From NCBI GenBank assembly GCA_016213845.1, contig JACQZN010000056.1, positions 1-64,000 of the forward strand: a stretch of DNA of 64,000 nucleotides. The letters are read 5' to 3'. The translations under genes and the position numbers were made by a program. The notes under the pieces were generated by a model. The model ran no database searches. It had not been told where the DNA came from and was given only the letters and a program-made list of their open reading frames with translations. This document shows, one piece after another, positions 17,153-24,904 of the stretch (positions are counted from its first letter, which is position 1; each line of letters opens with the position of its first letter). The stretch comes from Candidatus Wallbacteria bacterium (GTDB taxonomy: Bacteria; Muiribacteriota; UBA6191; JACPRK01).

Positions 17153-18303
17153 TGGCCCACGAACAGCCGATCTCCCGCGGCTCGCTGCGACCCATTCTCG
17201 AACGGCTCGAGGAGCTGATCATCGACGCCGGCCTCTCCGGACTCGAAGCCGCCGGCGAGTCGATGGCCTTGCAACTCGACGACCTTTCGGCACGCCTCGA
17301 GAAGCTGGCCGAGGGCACCGGCCCGGCGGGCGCCGCCACCGGCACGGCCACCTTGATCCGCCGCATCCTGAGCCGCGAAGTCCCCCGCCCCCACGGCTTC
17401 TCCGAGCTGCTCCTCGAAGTCCACTCCATGCTGAGCGAGTTCTGCCAGGGCGAGGACGTCGGAGCCCGCCTGCCCGCTCTGACGCTCGCACTCACACCGC
17501 AGCCCGAGGGCCCCCCGCAGCCGCCCGCACCACCGCCGGACGTCGGACGCATGTTCGTCGCCGAAGCGACCGGCTGTCTCGACCAGGTGGAACAAGCTCT
17601 TCTGGAGATGGAGCGGGGGCCGCTGGATGCCGAGCAGCTGCGCGAGCTGGCGCGCGACCTGCACAACATCAAGGGCAGCGCGGGCATGGCCGGCCACGAG
17701 GAGCTGGTCTCGCTGTCCCACGCCATGGAAAACCAGGTGCTGGGCCTGCTTGCCGACGCCGGCGCCGACCGCGCCCGGATCGTCGACTCGCTATTGAAGG
17801 GGCTGGACGAGGCCCGCGCCATCGTCGACCGGCTCCGGCGTGTGGAAGTCGCTCGAGAAACCGAAGCCGGGGCGCGCGCTGCCGAGGCCAGCTATCTCCT
17901 GTTCCATGCCGGCGGCCGCAGACTGGCCGTGAGCCTGGGGGAGCTCGGCCGGGTCGAGCGAGTGCCGCCGAGCGCGGCTGTTCCTTTCACGCCTCCCTTC
18001 GTGATAGGCTTGGTCAATCTGGGCGGAGAGCTCCTTCCGCTGGTCGATCTGGCCCTGAGACTGGGGTGGTCACCTGGCGAGGAGGAGCCGCGCTGGGTCC
18101 TGGTGGTCGGAAAGGGTGAGGAGCGGATCGCTTTGAGAGTCGATCGGGTGGCCCAGGTCGTGACGTTCGAGGCCGCGTGCCTCGTCGCCGCACCATCGGC
18201 GCAAACGACCGGCGAGCTGCCCTGGACGATGGCGCTGGACGAGGGCGAACCCGTGCCCGTCCTGGATGCCGGCCGAGTGGCCGCCTGGCTCGGCTCGCGC
18301 TGA
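17152..18303 (+). CDS. Hpt-CheW protein, the phospho-acceptor half of a split CheA
   Basis: This protein has 383 residues. The N-terminal 120 residues are helical and unassigned. An Hpt domain spans about 125-225, with the phosphorylatable His171 in DLHNIKGSAGMAG. A CheW-like domain follows from about 245 (SYLLFHAGGRRLAVSLGELGRVERV to the end). A Pro-rich linker (PPQPPAPPP) precedes the Hpt. The upstream kinase lacks Hpt and has its own CheW domain, so the two proteins should dock on the same receptor array and transfer phosphate in trans. The track start at 16930 is inside the upstream gene. Confidence 0.88.
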   Translation: MAHEQPISRGSLRPILERLEELIIDAGLSGLEAAGESMALQLDDLSARLEKLAEGTGPAGAATGTATLIRRILSREVPRPHGFSELLLEVHSMLSEFCQGEDVGARLPALTLALTPQPEGPPQPPAPPPDVGRMFVAEATGCLDQVEQALLEMERGPLDAEQLRELARDLHNIKGSAGMAGHEELVSLSHAMENQVLGLLADAGADRARIVDSLLKGLDEARAIVDRLRRVEVARETEAGARAAEASYLLFHAGGRRLAVSLGELGRVERVPPSAAVPFTPPFVIGLVNLGGELLPLVDLALRLGWSPGEEEPRWVLVVGKGEERIALRVDRVAQVVTFEAACLVAAPSAQTTGELPWTMALDEGEPVPVLDAGRVAAWLGSR

Positions 18304-18307
18304 ATCG

Positions 18308-18718
18308 ATGACGCCCGAGATGGCCTCGCGCGAACATCCCTCGGTGCTGATCGTGGACGATTCGCCCGCCATCCGCGCGGGGCTGCGCCGCATCCTGGAG
18401 CCGGCAGGCTTCGCCATCGCCGCCGAGGCCGCCGACGGCTCCGAGGGCGTCGAAAGCTACGCCCGGCTCGCGCCCGACCTCGTGACGATGGACGTGGAGA
18501 TGCGCCCGATGGACGGCCTCACCGCCCTGCGCGCCATCCGCGCCGCCGATCCGGCGGCCCGCGTCATCGTCATCACGTCGGCCTATCGCAAGGCCGAGGT
18601 GCTCGAGGCGCTCGCGCTCGGAGCGGGCTATGTACTGAGGAAGCCGCCGAAAGCCGAAAAGCTGATCGAGGCCGCGCGACGCCTGATGGCTCGCAAGCCG
18701 GGCCTCCAAACCGCCTGA
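18308..18718 (+). CDS. CheY-like response regulator
   Basis: This single-receiver protein has about 136 residues. VLIVDDS holds the acidic pocket, VTMDVEM carries the phospho-acceptor Asp, ITSAYR the conserved Thr/Ser, and LRKPPK the conserved Lys. There is no output domain. Five bases after the Hpt-CheW gene, it is a likely phosphate acceptor from the split kinase. ATG 18308 is preferred over the track start at 18266. Confidence 0.9.
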   Translation: MTPEMASREHPSVLIVDDSPAIRAGLRRILEPAGFAIAAEAADGSEGVESYARLAPDLVTMDVEMRPMDGLTALRAIRAADPAARVIVITSAYRKAEVLEALALGAGYVLRKPPKAEKLIEAARRLMARKPGLQTA

Positions 18719-18724
18719 GGCAAC

Positions 18725-19840
18725 ATGTCCGAAGCCAAGCACGCCGTGGTCATCGTGGACGACTCGCCCGTCGTCCGAACCCTGCTAAAACACATCATCG
18801 ACGGCAGCGCCGACTTCTTCGTCGCCGCGCAAGCCGGTGACGGCCTCGAGGGTGTCGAGCTCATCAAGAAGCTCCGGCCTGCCGTCGTCACGATGGACGT
18901 CCAGATGCCTCGCATGGACGGCCCCAGCGCCATCCAGGAGATCATGCGCGAGTGCCCGACGCCCATCATCGTCTGCAGCGTGCTGGCCTTCGAGGGAGCG
19001 CCGGTCGTGCTCAAGTCGCTGCAGTGCGGCGCCTTCGACTTCGTCACCAAGCCCAAGAGCGTGCTCAGCGATCCGAACCAGTTCGCCCAGCTGCTGATCG
19101 GCAAGCTGCGCGCCGCGCTGTCCGCCAACCGCGAATCGCTGGCCGGGGCCGAGGACTCGAGCGCTGCCGCCCCGGCGCCGTCGCCCGCGCGCTCGGAGCC
19201 CGCCAGCAAAGAGCCCTCGGCGCTCGCGCCGATCGCTGCCGAGCTGGTCGCGTTCGGGGCCAGCACGGGCGGACCCAAGACGATACTCTCGGTACTGCCC
19301 CATTTCCCGGCGGGCTTTCCGGCAGCGATCGTGGTGGCGCTTCAGGACGTTCCGACACCCATCCTCAAACTGATCGCCGATCAGCTCGCCAAGGTCTGCA
19401 AGCTGCCGGTCGACATGGCCACTCCGGACCGCCCGATCGAGCGCGGACGGATCCTGCTCGTCTCCGGGGAGCACCACGCCATGGTCATCCGCGGCGCCGA
19501 GCGCGATCCGATCCTGAAGCTGATCGAGAAGAACCAGTCGACCGAGCAGTCTCCCGCCTTGAACGGCCTCTTCTCCAGCGTGGCCGTCGCCTGCCCCGGA
19601 AAGGCTGTCGGCGTGCTGCTCACGGGTACCGGCAAAGACGGTGCCCTCGGTATCAAGAAGATCCGGCAATCCGGCGGCCGTACCATTGCTGAAGACCGGC
19701 GGACCGCGGTAGTCTTCGACAAGCCCGCCGCAGCCATCGCCCTCGACGTCGTCGACCTGGTGCTGCCATCGTCGCGAATCGTGGAGGGAATCCTCAAACT
19801 GACGGCTTACGAACCGGCCGACGCCGCCGCGGCGCGTTAG
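18725..19840 (+). CDS. CheB-like receiver-methylesterase lacking the catalytic His
   Basis: This 371-residue protein has CheB architecture. The receiver domain has VVIVDDSPVVR, VTMDVQMPRMDG and DFVTKPK. An Ala/Pro/Ser-rich linker (about 140-165) leads to an esterase domain. The catalytic Ser motif FGASTGG and the Asp motif LLTGTGKDGALG are present, but the position normally read as QH(M)P, holding the catalytic His, reads LQDVP. Without that His, receptor demethylation is doubtful. No CheR methyltransferase gene is in the cluster. It may be a phospho-regulated binding protein rather than an enzyme. It begins six bases after the CheY-like gene. Confidence 0.88.
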   Translation: MSEAKHAVVIVDDSPVVRTLLKHIIDGSADFFVAAQAGDGLEGVELIKKLRPAVVTMDVQMPRMDGPSAIQEIMRECPTPIIVCSVLAFEGAPVVLKSLQCGAFDFVTKPKSVLSDPNQFAQLLIGKLRAALSANRESLAGAEDSSAAAPAPSPARSEPASKEPSALAPIAAELVAFGASTGGPKTILSVLPHFPAGFPAAIVVALQDVPTPILKLIADQLAKVCKLPVDMATPDRPIERGRILLVSGEHHAMVIRGAERDPILKLIEKNQSTEQSPALNGLFSSVAVACPGKAVGVLLTGTGKDGALGIKKIRQSGGRTIAEDRRTAVVFDKPAAAIALDVVDLVLPSSRIVEGILKLTAYEPADAAAAR

Positions 19841-19861
19841 ACGACCGGCGACTTTACACCT

Positions 19862-20449
19862 ATGGACTCATCCCAGAAGCGAATCCTGATCGTCGATGAC
19901 GAGGCCGACATCCGCGCGATGCTCAAGCGGGCCATCGAGCGCACTCTCAAGATCCCCGCCGACACGGCTTCCAGCGGGCTGGAAGCCCTGGAGCAGATCC
20001 GGGAGACCCGCTACGACCTGATGGTCACCGACCTGTCGATGCCCGAGATGGACGGCCTGGCTCTCTTCCGAGCCGTCAAGGAGCGCCATCCCGAGATTCA
20101 GGTCATCGTCCTGACGGCCACGGCCTCGGTGGAGACCTCGATGGCCGCCGTCAAGAGCCACGTCTACTCCTACCTCACCAAGCCAATCTCGATGGACCGC
20201 TTCATCAAGGAAGTCGAAGCGGCCCTCGCAGCCCTCGATGCCAGCCGGCCGACCCCGGCCACCCGAGATCTCGCCTCCGTGCTGGCCGCAGTCGACAAGG
20301 CCGCCGCCGACATCGGCGCGAAGATCGACCGCCTGGCCGGCCAGGCCCCCGTCGAAGCCCTGGTCGAGCTCAAGGGCCTCTCGGTCCACCTCAAGGAGCA
20401 GCTCGGCTACCTGCGCATCCTCGTCGGCGACGGCCGCCCCCCCGCCTAG
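19862..20449 (+). CDS. Response regulator with short helical C-terminal extension
   Basis: This protein has 195 residues. The receiver domain (1-120) has ILIVDDE, the phospho-acceptor in VTDLSMPEMDG, LTATAS and YLTKPIS. The last 65 residues form a helical extension (ASVLAAVDKAAADIGAKIDRLAG, LVELKGLSVHLKEQLGYLRILVG) with no known DNA-binding fold. It is the last gene of the chemosensory run, 21 bases after the CheB-like gene, and probably an output or phosphate-sink protein of the same pathway. Confidence 0.88.
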   Translation: MDSSQKRILIVDDEADIRAMLKRAIERTLKIPADTASSGLEALEQIRETRYDLMVTDLSMPEMDGLALFRAVKERHPEIQVIVLTATASVETSMAAVKSHVYSYLTKPISMDRFIKEVEAALAALDASRPTPATRDLASVLAAVDKAAADIGAKIDRLAGQAPVEALVELKGLSVHLKEQLGYLRILVGDGRPPA

Positions 20450-20512
20450 AGCCAAGGCGGCACCGCGTCCCGACAAGCGTAAACGGAGCCTGCACCCCGC
20501 TTTCGCGCCGCG

Positions 20513-21880
20513 TCACACCGCGTCGGTCGGCATCATGCGCCGGATCCACGCGCGGTAGTCGCCGTCGAATCCGACCTTCTGCTGCAACTCCCGGATGCGA
20601 CCGTGGATGCGCTCCCGAAGCGGCTCGGTCATCTGCGGCAGCTGGGCGATGGCCTCGGCGACGCTGCCGGCCTGGCCGTGGACTTTCGACTCGGTCTTGC
20701 CGAAGAGCGTCTCGGGCAGGACCGCGGCCCCCTCCGGGGCGACCTTCAAGTAGTCGCGCGCCACCAACCCGGCAATCGTGGCGCTGTGCTTGCGCGAGAC
20801 GGCGATGTTGCCCTTGCCGGTCACCACATTGCCGACGCCGAACACGTTGTCGTAGCCTGAGAGCTTGGCCGCGCCATCCTCCGCGAAGATGTAGAACTCG
20901 CCCTTCTGCGGGACGCCAGGGATCGGCTCCGGAATGGAGCCGATGGAGCTGATGATCATGCTGGCGCGCTTCTCGACCTCGGTTCCGGGCAGCTTCAGGA
21001 CCTTGCCGTCCTTGATCTCGGTGCGGATGAAGCGCAGGCCCACCAGCTTGCCGTTCTCGAGCAGGAAGCCGGTCGGCAGGTGAAGCGGCTCGAAGCGGAA
21101 CAGGAACTTCGTCATCGCGTTCTGGAGCAGCCGCTCGCGGACCTCCTCGGTCTTCTTGCGCTCCTCGGGGGTCGCATTTTCCTTGTAGGCCGCAACCGGC
21201 ATGTCGAGCGCGCGCCGCCGGTAGTAGAGCGTGCACCCCTTTACTCCCAGATCCTCGAGCGTCAGACCGTGCTCCTTGAGAACCGCCGCGATGCCCTTGT
21301 GCTCCAAATGAAGCATGGAGTGGTTGTGTCCGCGCGCGCGCAGCGCCCGGCCCACCAGCTCCAGCATCACGATCTTCACGACGTCATAGGAGGCGAGCCC
21401 ACCGCCCAGGACCATACAGTCGTCCTCGATGGTGTAGCGCGGACCGTCGTAGCCCTTCTCCTCGTAATGGTTGAACCAGTAGACCAGCGGGTTCTGGTAC
21501 ACCAGCCCCTTGCCCACGTAGTCGTCGAGACCGTCGATCCCCACGGGACGATCCTTCCAGGCACCATTGGCCAGCAGCACGGCGCTGAACCCCCAGTGCT
21601 TCGCCAGATCCTCGAAGGACACGTCTCGACCCAGCTTCACCCCGGGCACGAAGTGTACGCCCGGACGATCCAGCTTGGCGTTGATGCGCTCGTACTCTTG
21701 CGCTCGCTGCTTGTCGTGCCAGCGCGGCAGCCCATCCTCGATCTTTCCGTACGGCTTCATGTTCTGCTCGAGGACGACGACCTCGATGCCGCGGTCCGCC
21801 AGCGTCGCGGCCGCTTCGGCTCCCGAGACGGCTCCACCCACGACGGCCACGATGTACTTGGACTGGCTCTCGACGACCAT
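20513..21880 (-). CDS. FAD/NAD(P)-dependent oxidoreductase, glutamate-synthase small-subunit-like
   Basis: This protein of about 455 residues has an N-terminal dinucleotide-binding motif (VAVVGGAVSGAEAAATLADRGIEVVVLEQ), a second nucleotide-binding region around MVLGGGLASYDVVKI, and a C-terminal FAD-type ATG region (NVFGVGNVVTGKGN). This two-dinucleotide layout is typical of ferredoxin:NADP oxidoreductase-like or GltD-like flavoproteins that pass electrons between NAD(P)H and a partner. No iron-sulfur Cys cluster is apparent. ATG 21880 with AAGGAG upstream is preferred to the track start at 21922. No partner gene is adjacent, so the substrate is open. Confidence 0.75.
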   Translation of the reverse strand: MVVESQSKYIVAVVGGAVSGAEAAATLADRGIEVVVLEQNMKPYGKIEDGLPRWHDKQRAQEYERINAKLDRPGVHFVPGVKLGRDVSFEDLAKHWGFSAVLLANGAWKDRPVGIDGLDDYVGKGLVYQNPLVYWFNHYEEKGYDGPRYTIEDDCMVLGGGLASYDVVKIVMLELVGRALRARGHNHSMLHLEHKGIAAVLKEHGLTLEDLGVKGCTLYYRRRALDMPVAAYKENATPEERKKTEEVRERLLQNAMTKFLFRFEPLHLPTGFLLENGKLVGLRFIRTEIKDGKVLKLPGTEVEKRASMIISSIGSIPEPIPGVPQKGEFYIFAEDGAAKLSGYDNVFGVGNVVTGKGNIAVSRKHSATIAGLVARDYLKVAPEGAAVLPETLFGKTESKVHGQAGSVAEAIAQLPQMTEPLRERIHGRIRELQQKVGFDGDYRAWIRRMMPTDAV

Positions 21881-22111
21881 GACTCTCTCGCTCCTTGCCA
21901 TGCCTTGGGTGACGGCAATCACGCCGCGCCCGGCAGATCACAGGACAGACTGTCCGGGAGGACGCCCGCTCGACGAAACACGCGGGCCATCCGAAGCGCC
22001 GGACCGCCCTTCACGGTAGTACGGCGCCCGTTCGAAGTAAACGGCGGCTCACACGAGGCCGCGACGCGGACTCGCGCAAGATCCGCGCCACACACGCCCC
22101 GGCGGGCCTCG

Positions 22112-22852
22112 CTACCGGCCGCGGCCGAACGTGTAGACCATGCCGAGCCCGACCTGGAGGTCGTCCAGGTTGAACCGGCTGTCGGGGCCGTAGATGTACT
22201 TGGCGAAGACGTCGAAATCGACGCGCCGCCCCGGAAACTCGACTCCCCCGAAGACCGTGAAGACGTTCTGGTTGAACGTTCCCGCGCCGCGCCGATTCAC
22301 CTCGGCATTGCCGATCCCGATCCCGTAGTAGGGATGATGCTTCAGCCGGAAGGCCGGCGAGCCCGCGGCGAACGCCTCGATGGCCAGCTCGACCATCTGC
22401 ACGTCTGCTGTGCTGCCGTTCCAGAAGCCGTACGAGGCCTCGTAGCCCAGCTGGAAGTACTCCCCGTGCCGATCCGGCAGCTTGTACCGAAGCCCGATGC
22501 TGCTGGCCAGCGCTCCGCCCGAAGGCTCGTTTGCTGTGGGGTTGTACCCCGCCAGCCGCCAGAAGGCTGCCCATTCGCTCTCGAAGGGCAGTGAGGTCCT
22601 CAGGCCGAACTCCTCGATCAGCATGCCGCCCTTCTGGGGCCGCGGCTGATCCTGCACGGGCGGCAGCGGAATCTCCTCCGTGGTAACCACCTCGGAGACC
22701 TCCTGCGAGGCCGCATCTATGGCTTCCCGGGCCAGCAGGTCCTCATCGAAATCCGCGACCGGCGGCTCGGCGGGCGCAGACGCCTTCGCCAGCACCCAGC
22801 CGGGCGCAGCTAAAGCCAGCGCGATACAGAGAAACCCGGTGCGAATGAGCAT
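22112..22852 (-). CDS. Predicted outer-membrane beta-barrel protein
   Basis: ATG 22852 gives a clean signal peptide (MLIRTGFLCIALALAAPGWVLA). An acidic linker (about 25-75) follows, then alternating amphipathic strands with aromatic girdles (YFQLGYEASYGFW, RVDFDVFAKYIYG), ending in VGLGMVYTFGRGR. That pattern is characteristic of 8-10-strand outer-membrane barrels. Family and cargo are unknown. It is followed, after an 83-base gap on the same strand, by the lipase gene oriented the same way. Confidence 0.7.
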   Translation of the reverse strand: MLIRTGFLCIALALAAPGWVLAKASAPAEPPVADFDEDLLAREAIDAASQEVSEVVTTEEIPLPPVQDQPRPQKGGMLIEEFGLRTSLPFESEWAAFWRLAGYNPTANEPSGGALASSIGLRYKLPDRHGEYFQLGYEASYGFWNGSTADVQMVELAIEAFAAGSPAFRLKHHPYYGIGIGNAEVNRRGAGTFNQNVFTVFGGVEFPGRRVDFDVFAKYIYGPDSRFNLDDLQVGLGMVYTFGRGR

Positions 22853-22935
22853 GCGATCGATCCACCTATCGGCCCCCGCTGCCATTCAGCGGAGTCGTCA
22901 GGCGTTCGAATCACACCCAAGGCTCGAAACGGAGA

Positions 22936-23973
22936 CTAGTACCCGTCCTCGGCCAGCCGCGTCGCCAGCGCCTCGTAGAGCCCCTTGGCGTCGAAGGTGG
23001 TCAACCAGCCCATCTCGTCCAGATGATCGGCGTCGAGGTCCCCGAGGTACTGCCCCCGGCGCGCGGACGACATCCCGACCATGCCGTCGGTTCGCCCGGC
23101 CAGCTCCGGCCTGAGCCACTCCCTGGGCAAGTCGCGCAACGCTTCCTGGAACCCTTTCTCCGAAAGCGCGTGCACCAGCCGGCCGTCTCCGGCCGCCAGC
23201 TTCCGCAACGCCTTGCCGTCGCCCGCGTCGAGCGGTTGGCGCAAGAGCGTCCTCTCCAGAGCCCGGTTGATGGCGTGCGTCGCCATCAGAGGGACGAAGT
23301 AATTGCGGAACTTCTGGGCCCCGGCCAGGCTCCTGTAGACCACGCGCGGGTCGTCGGGCACGGCAGGGTTGAACGTCAGCTCCATGTGGCGCACGGACAG
23401 ATCATGGAAACCCGCGAGGTCGATGCCGAGCGCCTTCGCCAGCTTCTCGATGCTCGGAAACCGCTGCTGGGCGTAGTAGACGAACCAGTCGGCCAGGAGC
23501 GTGCCGTGGTTCGGCGTGCTCACCATCGTGACCGAGGCAATTCGGTCGGCCATCCCGAGCCGGGCGATCATGTAGCGCGTGTCGAGTCCGCCCATGCTGT
23601 GGGCCAGGATGTTCACCTTGCCGTCGGGGTACCGGCTCCGGATCTGCTCGGCCAGCGCGGTCGCGCGCGCCTCGATGCTGCCGGTCGGCGGAACGTCGGA
23701 GGTGAACACGTCGAACCCGCGCTCCCTCAGGTGCTGCTCGATTCCGTGGAAGTATCGGACCTCGATCGGCCCCCACCGGAGCTTGTCGAACCCACAGATG
23801 CCGTGCGCCAGCACGATCGGATACCGGGTCGGAGTCGCCTTGTCGACGAAAGGCCGGAACAACCGCCGGAACAAGCCCGTCCGCAGGTTGAACGTCCCGA
23901 ACGGCTCCTCGGCATGCAGCGCCGAAGCCATCAGGACAAGAGCCAGAACCGTTGTAGAAATCGCGCGAGTCAT
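22936..23973 (-). CDS. Secreted triacylglycerol lipase (family I-like)
   Basis: This 345-residue alpha/beta hydrolase has a signal peptide from ATG 23973 (MTRAISTTVLALVLMASALHA). YPIVLAHGICGFDK is the oxyanion-hole region of Pseudomonas/Burkholderia-type lipases. VNILAHSMGGLDTRY carries the nucleophile Ser (AHSMGG). DADHLDEMGW near the C-terminus is a good candidate for the catalytic His region, and an Asp occurs in TDGMVG. It should hydrolyse long-chain acylglycerols or esters outside the cytoplasm. No lipase foldase gene is adjacent. An extended -10 (TGCTATCCT) lies just upstream. Confidence 0.88.
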   Translation of the reverse strand: MTRAISTTVLALVLMASALHAEEPFGTFNLRTGLFRRLFRPFVDKATPTRYPIVLAHGICGFDKLRWGPIEVRYFHGIEQHLRERGFDVFTSDVPPTGSIEARATALAEQIRSRYPDGKVNILAHSMGGLDTRYMIARLGMADRIASVTMVSTPNHGTLLADWFVYYAQQRFPSIEKLAKALGIDLAGFHDLSVRHMELTFNPAVPDDPRVVYRSLAGAQKFRNYFVPLMATHAINRALERTLLRQPLDAGDGKALRKLAAGDGRLVHALSEKGFQEALRDLPREWLRPELAGRTDGMVGMSSARRGQYLGDLDADHLDEMGWLTTFDAKGLYEALATRLAEDGY

Positions 23974-23989
23974 ACGAGCGAAGCGCGAA

Positions 23990-23998
23990 AGGATAGCA
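23990..23998 (-). promoter_or_regulatory. Extended -10 promoter for the lipase gene
   Basis: The reverse strand reads TGCTATCCT (TG-N-TATCCT), 17 bases before the lipase ATG at 23973. That spacing leaves a very short leader. It belongs to the same TG-N-TANNNT set seen at other genes. Confidence 0.4.
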
Positions 23999-24033
23999 GA
24001 AGAATCTCCTGCTGACAAGCCGATAGTCAGGAG

Positions 24034-24882
24034 ATGACGATGGTGCGAAATCGCACGGCGCCTGTTGCGCTCCTGGCCCTGTTCGCGGCCGGGGCGGTTT
24101 CCGTCTGGTCGGCCGAACCTGCGCCGGCCACGGTGGAGGCCGGGTTCCGGCGGCTCTGGGAGCGGCCGGGACTGCTCCTCGACGCGGGGCTGAACCGGCC
24201 GCCGCCGGGCGAAGGGCCGGTCGTGCTACGGGCCCTGGAGTTCACGGCCCGTTCGAGCCGCCTGGTCTCGGTCGCGTGGACCCCGGCCGCCTCTGGGGGA
24301 AGCGACGGCCCGGTTCGCGGGACGCTGGCGGCGCGCGTGGCGGGCGTGATGCCCCCATCCACCAGGACGCTCGAAATCGACCTGGTGGCCGAGGGGCTGG
24401 GCCTGGACCGGGAGGCGCTGCGAACGCGCGGGGCCATCCGCCTGGTCGAACCGGGCCGCTATCGCGCAACCTCGCGGCTGCCCTTCGACCTCATGGAGCT
24501 GCTCAACAAGGGCACGCGCCTGGGCGAGGAAGGTGGAGCGCTCGTGGCATCCGGCCGCCGCAAGGTGCTGCTCTTCGAGCTTCCGTTCCGCCTGGAAGGC
24601 CCGCTCGCCGCCGTCGACCGCGTACACGTGACGCTGGCGCCGACCCAGCTGTCCCTGGCCAGCATCCCGGCGCCTGGCCCGATCCGAAACGCGCTCGTCG
24701 ATGCCGTCAATCCCGTCTTCTGCATCGACGCCGCGCTCGGCCCCCTGCGCCACCTGCTCTTCGCCGAGGTCGACTCCGTGCGCGTCGAACCCACCGCCGT
24801 CGCCGTGACCGTCGCCGGCCACCCGCGCCTCCCCGGAGAGCCGGAGCCCGGCCCCCCGCACCACCCGCCGCGCACGCGGTGA
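24034..24882 (+). CDS. Hypothetical exported protein
   Basis: This 282-residue protein has a signal peptide (MTMVRNRTAPVALLALFAAGAVSVWSA). The rest alternates beta strands and polar turns (TLEIDLVAEGLGLDREALRTRGAIRLVEPGRYRATSRLPFDLM, VDSVRVEPTAVAVTVAGH), reminiscent of lipid-binding tubular-lipoprotein-type domains (DUF2993/LmeA), but similarity is weak. ATG 24034 and ATG 24040 are both possible; AGGAG is better spaced for 24040. It is divergent from the lipase with only about 60 bases between, so the two may be co-regulated. Confidence 0.65.
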   Translation: MTMVRNRTAPVALLALFAAGAVSVWSAEPAPATVEAGFRRLWERPGLLLDAGLNRPPPGEGPVVLRALEFTARSSRLVSVAWTPAASGGSDGPVRGTLAARVAGVMPPSTRTLEIDLVAEGLGLDREALRTRGAIRLVEPGRYRATSRLPFDLMELLNKGTRLGEEGGALVASGRRKVLLFELPFRLEGPLAAVDRVHVTLAPTQLSLASIPAPGPIRNALVDAVNPVFCIDAALGPLRHLLFAEVDSVRVEPTAVAVTVAGHPRLPGEPEPGPPHHPPRTR

Positions 24883-24904
24883 GAGAGCGGCCGGGGCCTT
24901 CGAC

